Source of the DNA: Lithospermum erythrorhizon
Taxonomy: Eukaryota; Streptophyta; Magnoliopsida; Boraginales; Boraginaceae
NCBI GenBank assembly: GCA_019722365.1
Contig: JADFUC010000513.1
Coordinates: 1-64,000 of the forward strand
Reading direction: 5' to 3'
Length of the DNA: 64,000 bases
Shown here: one piece after another, positions 45,000 through 54,515 of the stretch
Position numbering within the stretch: the first letter of the stretch is position 1
Layout: each line of letters begins with the position of its first letter
Notes under the pieces: generated by a model
Databases searched by the model: none
The model's input: only the letters and a program-made list of their open reading frames with translations
Told to the model about the DNA's origin: nothing
Made by a program: the position numbers and the translations under genes

Positions 45000-46170
45000 A
45001 AATCTATTGTCCATACGAGGAAATGGAGATTGTTATAGTCTTGCGAGGCAGTGCAAGAAATGGAAGTGCAAATGAGGTGTGCGACTATGTATCTTTGTTG
45101 ATGAGAGTATAAAAGCCTTGAATGCAAAAAACACTTACAGAATTGCATAAGGAGGAAGTTGAACTTAGTTCGAGGTGAGAAAGTTCCTTCACAATCTAAA
45201 ACTGTGCTGGTGATCACGAGTTCGAGTACTCTAGCAGCTACGTGGCGATCTGATCATGCTAAAGTTAGAGAACTAGTTGTTCATATGGTTTTCGGTCATG
45301 AGTTTCCTTTTAGTATTATGGAAGTCATCTTTAATAAGTTTCTGAAAGAGATATATCCTTGGTATCAAAGGATAACCAGACACACTTTGAAGAGTGATTG
45401 TGAGACTTTTTATGATGACGAGAAAGTTAAAATGAAAAAATCTATGTCTTTGGTTAATAGGATTAGTTTGACCACTGATTTGTGGTGGTCCGGGGGACAA
45501 AGGATTGGATATATATTTACATTACTTGCTCATTTATTGATTCCAAATGACAACTCAACAAAAGAGTCTGTCGTTTACTAATGTTCCTAAAAGCGCCGTT
45601 ACGGAGAGGTTATTCTTGAAAATTGCTTGGGGTTATGGATGATTGGAGCATCGGAAAAAAGTTGTTTCGCTTTTAAATTGATAATGCTTACGCCAATGAT
45701 AATTGCATTCTTTAGGTTAAAAAGTGATTTTAGCAATGGGAGAAATCTACCTCTTGAGGGTAAGTTATTTAAGTGTGGTGTTGTGCTATATTGAACTTGT
45801 TGGTTCGAATGGTCTTGAAATAATCAAGCCTATAGTTGTCCAGTTAAATGGTATGTGATGTTGTTGAATTACGAGACTAGGTGCAAAGCATTTAAGAAAA
45901 TAGCTGATGAGTTACAACTTGTGGGTAGGGTCCAAGTTTTGGATACCAAAACTAGATGGAACTCGACATGGTTGATGTTGTCACGCCAGCTTTTATAAGA
46001 TGCGGCACTGATATGCGAGAGAGAAAAATGGTGCTTTTATTCATTATTTGCCTGATGATCTTGGATGGGAGATGGTTTGCCTTGATATACATGGTTTTGG
46101 AGGTTTTAGCGATGTTACGGCAAATTATAAGTGGCACTTAACATCAGTGCTGTGAATTTGTTCTGGTGAA
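45000..46170 (+). pseudogene. hAT transposase, N-terminal and catalytic part
   Basis: The open frame at 45159-45581 includes RELVVHMVFGHEFPFSIME, then RHTLKSDCETFYDDEKVKMK and ISLTTDLWWSGGQRIGYIFTLLAHLL. These match the Ac/RICESLEEPER family pattern (xxxMIxxDELPFxxVE ... ARDCxxLYxxEKxKLK ... RxxLTTDxWTSxQNxxYMxLTAHFID), with the first catalytic Asp in TTDLW. Further on, in shifted frames, VQVLDTKTRWNSTWLML (about 45932-45985) matches the conserved LDVxTRWNSTYLML. The intervening second catalytic region has lost frame. A BED zinc finger is expected before 45159, but only a HLQNCIRRK-like tail is visible. Frameshifts and stops show it is inactive. Confidence 0.85.
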
Positions 46171-46439
46171 CTACATGGGGTGGAGTGTTTACTTGATAAG
46201 CACGGTGAGGGATCGACTAAGCCCGGCTTTCAAATTCTTACTTGAGTGAAATGAATCGAAGTATAGAGTAAGTATTGGGCGCAAGTAATTGATCTCCGTT
46301 GGGCAGGTTCTTGATCAAGGTATTATTTGTAGAAATTATTTTTCTTTGTTGCCTTTATTTTACTTTGCTTGTTTTACTTACTAAGTTGTATAACTCCATT
46401 TGTTGCCTCTTACCTTTAGGTATAAGATGATTTTTATTA

Positions 46440-46850
46440 TTTGGTTTTTATCAATTCTTGTATCCATGTGGGGATGAAGCAGAAACTTATCGAGGCAGTT
46501 GAGACATAACTTATTCTCCTATTTAAGCTACATGAAGAAGCTTTCAAAATGATGATGCTCAACAAGGCCAATCTAGTCAAGAAGGGCCTAATGAATGTTC
46601 TGGGTTGGAAAATATGAGTTTTGAGTTGTACCTTGAAAATATTGGAGGGCTTAATAAGAACAAGTCGGAACTTGTGCAATATCTTGATGATGATCCATTG
46701 AAAGTTCCCGGGGGATTAAATTTGATGTATTGACTTGGTGGATGGGTAATGAAGCTAAATATCCATATTCTTAGTAAAATGGCAAAAAAATTCTATCATT
46801 CCGATTACTCACATTTGCCGAATCGGCTTTGATGCCGAGGTAAAGGGTTA
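46440..46850 (+). pseudogene. hAT transposase C-terminal dimerisation domain
   Basis: At 46711-46790 the plus strand reads FDVLTWWMGNEAKYPY, then a stop, then KMAKKILSLPITHICRI in shifted frames. This corresponds to the hATC signature (FDVLxWWKxNxxKYPxLSxMARDILAIPxSTVASE). The SxVASExxFS end is not preserved. The spacer upstream (46560-46700) is Asp/Glu-rich as in the family. Confidence 0.85.
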
Positions 46851-47299
46851 TTGATCAAAAAAGATCCTCCATGAAAACTAAAGTGAGATGAGCTGCTTTG
46901 TGGAGGGATTAGTGAAAGAGATGTATGGCCTTAAAAGGGCCTTGAACAAGTATTGTGAGTATTTACTTATTTCTTCTTATTTATGTTTGCTCATGCTAAT
47001 TTTTTCTAATTGACACATTCATTTGGTACAAAACGAAGAGCCGAGCACTTTCTGATTTGATTTTGGTGATCGAGCTGGTAGAACATGACATCGACCATTT
47101 GACTAATGTATAGATTTTACTTAATGCATTTTATTTTATATTATTTCATGTTTTCATGCTCATTTTCCTAGTGATATATTTTATTGTAGCTCCAAGAACA
47201 AGAAGGCAGGGCTATAGAGCAGAACTGAAACAAAAGTGCGAAGAGTCTTGTCGACTTGAACACTACTGGTTTGTGTTTCACGAACACTTTGGATTGTTG

Positions 47300-47460
47300 T
47301 TTTTTAATATTGGAATTTGGACTTTGGACATTTCGAATTTTGGAATTTGGATATTATTTCAGTTTGGATATTATTTCAATTTGGTTTGGACTTTGGACAT
47401 TTTGATATTATTTCACTTATTTCAGTTTGTTTTTTAATAATATTGGAATTTAGAAATTTT
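47300..47460 (+). repeat. Short AT-rich tandem repeat TTGGAATTTGGA / TTGGATATTATTTCA
   Basis: Imperfect tandem copies of TTGGAATTTGGAC and TTTGGATATTATTTCA lie between the transposase end and the GGATCC-rich right end of the hAT element. Translated, they give the low-complexity FGIWILFQFGY frames. Confidence 0.75.
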
Positions 47461-47529
47461 GGGTATGGAGTGTGGAATGGGCCGAGCGGTGAATTTCGAT
47501 TTATTGTAATTTTCCGGGTTTCGGTTTGG

Positions 47530-47815
47530 TGACCAAATTTCGGTTTCGGATCTGGATACTACTCGGATCCGAGTTTCGGATGCTCGGATCTTATCGGAGC
47601 TGGATATCGGATATATCGGATGCATAGGACCGGATGGATTCGGACGGACGATTCGGATGGACCCGAAACGGGCCGGTTTGGGCCGGATCAGGTCGGTCGA
47701 TCCCGAATCACTTGACCCGATAGTGGTTTCGATCGGTCGATCGGGTCCGGCTTGGTCGATTCGGGATCCGATGGCTTAGATCCGGACTGGGACGATATGC
47801 GGCACTGAACCCCGT
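47530..47815 (+). repeat. hAT right-end subterminal repeats
   Basis: At least a dozen occurrences of CGGAT/GGATCC/TCGGATCGG-type motifs in about 250 bases, against an AT-rich surround. In Ac-like elements such subterminal motifs bind the transposase. The left end at 43905-44000 has fewer copies. Confidence 0.8.
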
Positions 47816-48139
47816 GCCCACAACATGATATAGTAATCTAACTCAGACAACTTTTATGAAACCTAAAAGACAATACATTTATAATGTTTAACTATATTCG
47901 TGATACAACATTCATACATATATCTAGAATGACTCATCTAAATCCGACAACTTTCATGAAATAAAAAAGAGACTATTTATAATATATGACAATTACAAGC
48001 CTAAGTCAAGTTGCATAGAATCCCGACACATAAAATATTTGAGACGAGAAATATTTGGAGTTTGGTGGCGGATAAATTTTTAATATTATGGTTTTAGTGT
48101 TTATGTAGCTATGTCTTATTTTTAGTAATAAGACACTTT
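47816..48139. other. AT-rich spacer with a diverged ~100-base direct repeat
   Basis: GACAACTTTTATGAAACCTA at 47845 and CGACAACTTTCATGAAATAA at 47947 begin two direct copies that both run into AAAAGA...TTTATAAT. A weaker third relative lies at 49695-49745 on the other side of the inverted-repeat element. No gene is seen. Confidence 0.5.
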
Positions 48140-48758
48140 TTTGGTATTTCCGTTCACCCCTAAACTATTTTTTAGTGTAGGCACCACGACTCCCATGCCC
48201 TAATTTTCATTAGTGAAATGACTATATTACCACTTACAATACACATTTGGAGTCACGGTAAAATATTTTGTCATAACACTAAAGTATAGGAGCTAAGAAT
48301 ATCTGAACCCTTTTCTTCCTTAACCTACTTGGCCCCCTTGCAGTACATTATACGCCCAAATAGTGTTGGGTTTGGGTGTAAATGGCTTATTTGCCCTCAC
48401 ATTTGCGAGTGTAGTAGTTAACTTAAGTTTCGTGAAGGGCAAAATTGTTATTTAAAAATTGTATAGTGTTCCCCAGCTACCACACCTCATGACCTTTAAT
48501 CCCTCTTGCTCCTTCCCCAAACCACTATCACTTTCACGACCCGCTTCGCTTTAATCCCTGCCTGGAGCCCTTTATCGCATACTTCCCAGCTCCTTTGCCA
48601 CGAAATTTAACCGATTTTGACATGATTACATTATTTGGGAGAAGGTAAGAGAATGATCATCATTCAGCCAGTGATGAAAATAAAGATCGAAATAAAATCC
48701 CAACTTTACGTCATTCTGACAAAGCATTATTATTGATAGGAAATAAAACTTAATTTCC

Positions 48759-49007
48759 TTGTATGAATTAGCGGGAAGCTTGACAAAATTGAAGGCACTT
48801 ACAGAACTATCTAGATTTGGGCTTAGTTTTCAGTCGATTGATGCTTGGGCTCAACTTTTGAGTAACCTTGGAAAGGCTCTTGCTTGTGCGGCTTTGGTGT
48901 TGACAGGCGGGGTTTGGTGGAGGTTGGATGAGAAATATGATGGGAAGTATTGTGAGTGGGGTGGGGGTGGAGGCCGGTGGGGGAGTAGGGGTGTGGGCGT
49001 GAGGTAG
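48759..49007 (+). pseudogene. Open frame inside the inverted-repeat element, possible captured gene fragment
   Basis: The frame reads from a TTG codon through ELAGSLTKLKALTELSRF, then GLSFQSIDAWAQLLSNLGKAL, ACAALVLTGGVWWRLDEKY and CEW (shown in pieces), before a G-rich tract gives poly-Gly. Unlike surrounding frames it has normal amino-acid composition, an amphipathic helix-like pattern and no ATG start, as expected for an internal exon piece. I do not recognise the source gene. It could be chance: the frame is only about 65 codons before the low-complexity tail. Its position inside long inverted repeats fits gene-fragment capture of the Pack-MULE kind. Confidence 0.4.
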
Positions 49008-49048
49008 GGGTAGGGGTGGGGGGTGGGCGTGTGGGGGTGGAGACGACA
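48950..49048 (+). repeat. G-rich tract with strong quadruplex potential
   Basis: About 100 bases almost without C or A runs, with many GGGG and GGG runs separated by short loops (GGGGTGGGGGTGGAGGCC and GGTAGGGGTAGGGGTGGGG are extracts). The opposite strand gives artefactual His/Pro-rich frames. Confidence 0.9.
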
Positions 49049-49149
49049 TACATACACGAATAGTAATTTTTAGTGCAATTATAATTTTTGCTTAATGAAA
49101 CTTCACCAATTACTTGCAGCACAAATAGGGGGAATAGTCATTCGCTGAG

Positions 49150-49375
49150 GAAATGACACTATTTGGGTGTGTGTATAACGGCTAGGGGGTGGGGAAATAG
49201 TCGTTATTTGACTGACACTATTTGAATTGTGTGTATAGCAATTCGAGGGGGTGGGGAGACGGCCTTTATACACTTTTTTAGTGAAATAAAATAGTCATTC
49301 GCTTTGAACCCCGACCTTATTTGGGTGTGTGTATAACGACTTCGAGGGGGTGGGGTGTGTTGGGAAGAAAGGGAT
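49150..49375 (+). repeat. Three direct repeats with TTTGGGTGTGTGTATAACG and GGGGGTGGGG
   Basis: Units begin with GACACTATTTGGGTGTGTG (49156), GACACTATTTGAATTGTGTG (49212) and GACCTTATTTGGGTGTGTG (49311), each followed by TATA(A/G)C and a GAGGGGGTGGGG segment. Spacing is about 57 and 100 bases. They lie in the right half of the inverted-repeat element. Confidence 0.8.
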
Positions 49376-49560
49376 TTGGATCTTTTAGTCACTTATCTTT
49401 AGTGTTAGGGAAAAGCCGTCGTTTCTTGTGGCTGATGTATATTTTAAGGGTAATATAGTCGTTTACTAATGAAAATTAGGTGTATGGGAGTCGGGGGGGT
49501 CTTTTGAGCCTTTAAAAATAGTTTAGGGGTGTGGGAAATAGTTAGGATACTGAGCCAAAC

Positions 49561-50154
49561 CCCAAAATAGATGCAGTAGCGTAGGCTAAGCCGAGAATCT
49601 GAAGTCTGTCGGTAGTAGTAAAACATTTATGATGTTGGCTAACACGACTCATAGTCAAGTCGTGGCATCCATAATCACAACAAAATTAAATCGTTAACTT
49701 TGAAACTTTTTTTAAAATTAAAAGAGAAAAAATATTTATAATGTTTGATCAACAAAAACCATAATTGAGTATGGAAAATCAAGTCCTGGTCTTGGACTCG
49801 TAAATCTCAAACAAAAAGATATTTATGAATACTAAATACATATTATGTAAAATATTAGGTATTACATAATTCTATTACTATTAAATTTAAGGAAGGATGT
49901 GCCAGTCAATATTAATACTTATGTGGAACAATATAGAATTATGTATAATAACATAAAAGGTAATAAACTTGGCATATTGAGTAAGTATATATATATATAT
50001 AGAAAATAATACATTCTCCGAGGTCAAGAAATGATTCATAGGATTACAACTCATGTAGTCATTACACAAAAGGTAACAAATTATTTTTTTAACACATTAA
50101 TAGTAATTCTTAATAAAATTTCAAATTTTTATTTCATATACACACAATCAGCAG
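49561..50154. other. Region between the inverted-repeat element and the MADS-box gene
   Basis: AT-rich with a TA microsatellite at 49986-50002. Short frames lack motifs. The last 300 bases probably include the MADS gene promoter. Confidence 0.5.
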
Positions 50155-50163
50155 TATATATAC
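50155..50163 (+). promoter_or_regulatory. Candidate TATA box of the MADS-box gene
   Basis: TATATATAC, 86 bases before the ATG, giving a plausible 5' untranslated region of about 55 bases. Other TA-rich stretches nearby make this tentative. Confidence 0.35.
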
Positions 50164-50248
50164 CGGACATGCCAACATGAATATCACACTTCACATATTG
50201 CAAAAATAATCTTTCATTTTAATTCTGCATGCTCTAAAAGCCACCAAA

Positions 50249-50761
50249 ATGACAAGAAGAACCAAGGTGCAACTCCAACTAATTCCGAATGAGTCTGAAA
50301 GGAAGGTCTCCTTTCGGAAAAGGAAAACTGGTTTGATAAAAAAGCTCAGTGAGCTAAGCACTCTTTGCGATGTTGATGCTTGTGCTATCATTTTGAGTCC
50401 TTTCAACTCCAACATCGACGTTTGGCCTTCTCCTCCTACACTACAAAATATCCTTACCAGATTTAGAGATATGCCAGAAACTGAACAAACAAAACACATG
50501 TACAATCAAGAAACATTTGCTAGAGAAAGAATCCAAAAAGAAAGAGAGCAATTGAGAAAACTGAGCATAGAAAACCAAAGGATCGAAATTGATCAAATCA
50601 TCAACCAATGCATGTCTGGTACGAATTTTGACTTTCAAAACAATTTGAACCTTCTAAATGATGTGGATTTGGTTCTTCGCCAAAATATTCAAGAAATTAA
50701 TATAAGAATCAATACTCTTAAGGGTGAGAATTTCCCTCAAAATACTCCCATGGGAGGTTAG
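50249..50761 (+). CDS. Type I MADS-box transcription factor, M-gamma group (AGL80/PHERES-like)
   Basis: The gene encodes a nuclear DNA-binding protein. Residues 1-60 form an SRF-type MADS domain: MTRRTKVQLQLI, then RKVSFRKRKTGLIKKLSELS and TLCDVDACAIILSPF. The WPS motif after it and the tail (FRDMPETEQTKHMYNQETF, ERIQKEREQLRKL) are diagnostic of M-gamma proteins, and the middle helix is a probable coiled coil. The tail LNDVDLVLRQNIQEINIRI resembles the conserved end of the M-gamma central region. No K-box is present, as expected for type I. At 170 residues it is shorter than Arabidopsis AGL80 or PHERES1 (roughly 280-320), so the variable C-terminus is reduced. The gene is intronless, typical of the group. 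Start context is CAAAATGACA. Relatives act in the central cell and endosperm. The frame is intact and non-repetitive, so I regard it as a real gene. Confidence 0.93.
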   Translation: MTRRTKVQLQLIPNESERKVSFRKRKTGLIKKLSELSTLCDVDACAIILSPFNSNIDVWPSPPTLQNILTRFRDMPETEQTKHMYNQETFARERIQKEREQLRKLSIENQRIEIDQIINQCMSGTNFDFQNNLNLLNDVDLVLRQNIQEINIRINTLKGENFPQNTPMGG

Positions 50762-51469
50762 CCACAAGAGAAAACACAAAAGAGATGGGAACCTTCAGTT
50801 AAAGTGATGGAGGATAAGAGTTCATTTTCTCTAATTTCATGCTATGTTGGAGATTTGGGATCAATATAATTCTAGTTATAGTGACCATATTTTAAATTAA
50901 TTAATCTATCAATTTTTGGTTTATATTTTCTTTTGATCCTATATTGTACTTTTTATTCAATAATGGCCTTCCTTTCAAATTTGAGATTTTGGAGTTTTTA
51001 ATTTAATACAACTCAACAAGGCTTTATAAAAAACTCTCATATTAAATGTGTGAAAAAGGTGAAGGGTTACTCCTCGTGTCACCAATTATTTTAGGATGCT
51101 CAAAGATTCTTACCTTGGTACCTGAGCCACCTAATTAACATTGAAAATTGGTTTAAAATTGAATAATTGTCATTGGTCGAAAAAGACCAGGTTCGCACTT
51201 GCGAAGAGTGTTTGAAAAACTAACACATTGAAAAATGAGAATGTCCAAATTGTTTCATATGGTGATGCATTAGGATGAAACCTCATGAATTCTTAACAAA
51301 TCATGAGCCAAAAACACATAAAATAAATATATGTTGAAGATATATATGCTAGAATTCTATGCCGTTATAATTGAAATTTGTAGATAATTTTGTTGTTATA
51401 ATCTAGGCTATGTCGTTAGAATTTAAATTATATATCCTTCAAGTTGAAAATGATTTGCCACACACTTTT
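50762..51469. other. 3' flank of the MADS-box gene
   Basis: AT-rich and without a gene. A possible poly(A) signal AATAAT lies near 50961. Nothing else is recognisable before copia J. Confidence 0.5.
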
Positions 51470-51751
51470 GTAGAAGCAACGCATTTGGAGATAGTGCATT
51501 CCGAAAAGAAGCAATAACAGATTAGATGAACTCTATCATGAGTAACGACACATAGGATATATTACTTAGACACTTATGGACATTTATCAAGAATTACATC
51601 CATAAGGATGATACTTGCGAAAACTGCAAAAGATACTTGGGTGTATTAAGAAAACTATTAACTGTAGCCTTGTGTATATGATTATCCTATTGTATCAGAA
51701 AAATATTGTGATGCTAGTTGGCTGACATAGATTGCTACATGAGGTGGTTGG
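51470..51751 (+). pseudogene. Copia J pol fragment (RT start joined to RNase H start)
   Basis: FRKEAITD...MNSIMSNDT (about 51500-51550) matches the WKEAINDEMDSIMSNNTW block before the copia RT core. Less than 170 bases later, CVYDYPIVSEKYCDASWLT (about 51672-51728) matches the YPxVLEGYxDASWIS start of copia RNase H. Nearly all of RT is missing between them, so this is a deletion derivative. Copia A's 5' LTR begins at 51752, cutting it off; the rest would lie beyond A and B. Confidence 0.7.
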
Positions 51752-52800
51752 TGTTAGAAATATGAGATATTTGAAATAGTGTTCGTTGAACAATTTGATT
51801 GTACAACCGATTAATTCATTTAAAGTTTAAGTTCGCATATACGTTCGATTATGTAGTAATGTTAAATTGTCGAATCTTTCGAGATAATGGCATTGGGGGT
51901 TATGATGAGCACCTTAGGGTCATTTCATAATCAATGCTAATACATAATGCTCGGAAGTTAACGCATTATTTAGTACATGACTTTTGTCAATGTCCGAACC
52001 TAGGCTAGCGCGCTTACAACGAAAGCGAGTCATAATTCAATTATAAATTTTGGGGTTTAAAATGGAACTATGTAAGGAACATTGGGACAAAATTCCAATT
52101 GTTGGAAAATTCTATTTAGGTTTGAATTTTCTTTTTGTAATCGTTATTTGAATATTACTAACGCAGCTTTTTATGTGTCTTTATTTTAGGAATAAGAAGT
52201 GAAAATTTTAGAGCTAAAGCTTCATTTTAGTCGACGAAAGGAGTTGTGGAGATAGGAATTCCAAAATTGTCCCTAAAAGCATAATTCTAGAATATTATTT
52301 CTTAACCCTTTAGCGTGCCTTTATTTTAGGGATAAGAGTGAGAGGAATTCTAGAACCTGTGGGATTTCTTTTAGTCGATTATATTCGTAAGGAGGTGGAA
52401 AAGTTTTGCTAAACACTTCACAAAAGCCTAAAAAGTGAGATTTGAACCTATAAATATGTCAACTTTTTCATGAACAAAATTGCTTTCATTCAACTTCTAT
52501 GAAAGCAAAATCTCTCTCTTCTCTGTACTACTGACCGAATTCGACTAGTAGGTGGGAAAATTCCATTGAATTTTTCTGCCCAACCTCGATCATAGTTCAA
52601 TATTTTAAAGGGGTTCTAGTAAAACCTCCGGAGGGACTTGTTCGCTCGTTGGTGTGGAGCAATCTTGGCGTCTACTTTAAATGCTTTCGTAGAGTGCTTC
52701 ATCCTTTGATATTTCAGCGCCCTACTTCTGCTATTTTATTCGGAAGAGCGGTACACATATGTACATCTCTTTAATTATTGTTTATACAATGGTAGTGATC
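51752..52800 (+). repeat. 5' LTR of copia A
   Basis: It begins TGTTAGAAATATG and aligns with 55299-56127, including CATTGGGGGTTATGA, TTATTTAGTACATGACTTTT, ACAACGAAAGCGAGTCATAA, CCAATTGTTGGAAAAT and GGTAGGTGGAAAA/GTAGGTGGGAAAA. It continues about 250 bases beyond the point where the 3' copy is cut. The right edge is approximate. Confidence 0.8.
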
Positions 52801-52959
52801 ATGAGATTCGTATCAAATAGTATTGGTAGAATATTATTTATCACGTTAGAAAGCATAGCGGTTAAGAACAAGAGAAGGTTGCCAGCCTTTGATCCCATAG
52901 GAAGATGGATGCTCTTTTTAGAAGAACCATTGAATCCGCGAGGATAAAGTGGGCCAGAC

Positions 52960-53960
52960 CCCTGAGACTCGGCAACCCCACGAGGCGATCTTATAGGGCT
53001 TCGTCAAGAACCCGACGGATGAAGAAGCAATGAAGGAAGGGCCTTGGGGCGAATGGCTTTTAACCATGAAGTCGAAATCATTTCGTGTACCATAATGAAG
53101 TATGGACATTGATGGAAGCTTACCGAGGTGCAAGACCCATCGAGAGGTGTAAGTGGAAGCTTTATAGGGCAGGCGTCCCGTCTATAAGGCTAGACTAGTA
53201 ACAAGGTTTCAAGTGAAAAGATTCATGGAATCGGCTATGATGAAACCTTTTCACGATTCAAAGTTTAAATCATTGATTCTGCTTATCGTTGATGCATATA
53301 CGATTACGAGATATGACGGATGGATGTAAAAGCGACATTCTGAATGAAATCTAGAAGAGGGCGTATATGACACAACCTCCCGGGTTTCATGTCGAAAGGA
53401 CATAAGAAGGTGTCTGGCTTCACAGGATCCATTTATGGATAAGCGGCATCCGTAGAAGTTGGAATCCTCGTTTCAATGAAGCAATCAAAGTTTTGGATTC
53501 TCCATAAGCGAAGAAGATTCTTATTGGCTTATACAGAAGATTCTTAGATTGTGGTCCTGTATGTGGACGACATACTAATCATTGGAAACGACATACCTAT
53601 GCTCGAATCAGTCAAAGCATGGTTGTGCAAATGTTTCTCAATGAAGGACTTAGGAGAAGCCCAATATATTCTTGGAATCAAAATACATAGGAATCGTTCA
53701 AAGAAGCTCATTGGACTGAGCCGAGGAACAATTTACATCAGTTTACGCATAGATTCCACATGGAAGACACCAAGAAGGGTTATCTTCCCATGAGACATGC
53801 GTATCTAAGTCATTTTGAGTGATCCTTCTGGCCCGAGGTAACGTGCGTGGTAGGTTCCATATGCCTCGGCTATAAGATCCATCATGTACGCCATGCTGTG
53901 TACACGACCAGATGTTTCTTACGCCTTGAGGAATTATGGCAGTGGGTACAATCATGTCAG
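52960..53960 (+). pseudogene. Copia A reverse transcriptase
   Basis: Start of the domain: KGPWGEWLLTMKSKSF-like readings near 53037-53090, matching the EAMxxxDSExWLxAMKSEMxSM block. FKSLILLIVDAY and YDGWM follow (53265-53325). The frame at 53551-53730 reads VLYVDDILIIGND, LCKCFSMKDLGEAQYILGIKI and SKKLIGLSRG, an almost perfect match to the copia catalytic YVDD block; the catalytic pair is intact. AMLCTRPDVSYA (about 53891-53925) marks the end. It copied element RNA into cDNA. Frameshifts and stops between blocks make it inactive. Confidence 0.9.
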
Positions 53961-54049
53961 TGATACACCTTTGGAAGCGGTAAAGGCTATCTTTAAGTAC
54001 ATAAGAAGAACTAAGGATATGTCTACGGAGGAGAGATGAGTTATTAGTC

Positions 54050-54515
54050 GAGAAGGCTACACCGTCTACTTTCCAAACCGACAGAGATGATTCTAGATCT
54101 CAGTCTGGTTGTATTACTTTGAGCGATTAGATGGTTTTGCTGCGTGTAAACAAGAGGCAACATGTAGGCTAGAGCAGAAGTTAGTGCATTCTGCGTCGGG
54201 CGCAAGGAAGCTACTTGGATCGAAGTTTGTGAGTGAGCTTGGGTGGTACTGGCATTGAGAACCGGTATAGCTACTATCTGGAGCAACAACGGTGCAATTG
54301 CTCAAGCTAAGGAACCAAGAGCACATCATCGATCCAGGCATGTACTCAGGAAATACCATCTCATTCGGGATATAGCCAAAAGGAGAGACATAGTCGTATG
54401 TAAATTAGACATAGACGATAATTTAGCGGACCCCTTAATCAAACCCCTAACACAAATCAAACATTATAAGCACATGCACAATGCTGGATTGAGAAATGTA
54501 TGTGAGTGGTGTTAG
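54050..54515 (+). pseudogene. Copia A RNase H
   Basis: The frame at 54243-54515 reads SNNGAIAQAKEPRAHHRSRH, then VLRKYHLIRDIAKRRDIVVC and IDDNLADPLIKPLTQIKHYKH. This is the conserved C-terminal half of copia RNase H (CDNNGAIAQAKEPRSHxxSKHIxRRYHLIREI...NxADPLTKPL). The first Asp of CDNNGA is Ser here. The N-terminal half (54050-54240) is present only in broken frames (SVWLYYFERLDGF and EATCRLEQK). It ends with a stop just before a GTTCAGTGGGAG segment typical of the 3' non-coding part. Confidence 0.88.

Larger units (their letters stand above)
43890..47815 (+). mobile_element. hAT-superfamily transposon (Ac-like), degenerate
   Basis: A cut-and-paste DNA transposon of about 3.9 kb. The centre encodes a broken hAT transposase (45000-46850). 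Both ends carry the dense CGGATCCGG/TCGGTCCGGATCC subterminal motifs typical of plant hAT-Ac elements: 43905-44000 on the left and 47530-47790 on the right, largely in opposite orientation. Exact terminal inverted repeats and the 8-base target duplication cannot be fixed by eye. The left edge is set where similarity to duplication copy 1 ends. Confidence 0.75.
48140..49560. mobile_element. Element with long terminal inverted repeats (Mutator-like or foldback)
   Basis: The left arm (48155-48240) contains CACCCCTAAACTATTTTT, CGACTCCCATGCCCTAATTT, TCATTAGTGAAATGACTATA and TTACCACTT. The right arm (49447-49535) contains the same blocks reversed and complemented in the opposite order: AAGGGTAATATAGTC, TACTAATGAAAATTAGG, TGGGAGTCG and AAATAGTTTAGGGGTG. 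The arms are about 90-100 bases, the element about 1.4 kb, and the centre non-repetitive. Long arms without a transposase fit a non-autonomous Mutator-like element. Target duplication could not be read. A possible captured coding fragment lies inside. Confidence 0.7.

Noticed and set aside
44831..45217. 128-codon minus-strand frame overlapping the hAT transposase
   Set aside because: The opposite strand carries recognisable hAT transposase sequence; no motif is seen in this frame.
48807..49122. Three His/Pro-rich minus-strand frames
   Set aside because: They are the reverse translation of the G-rich tract; composition alone explains them.
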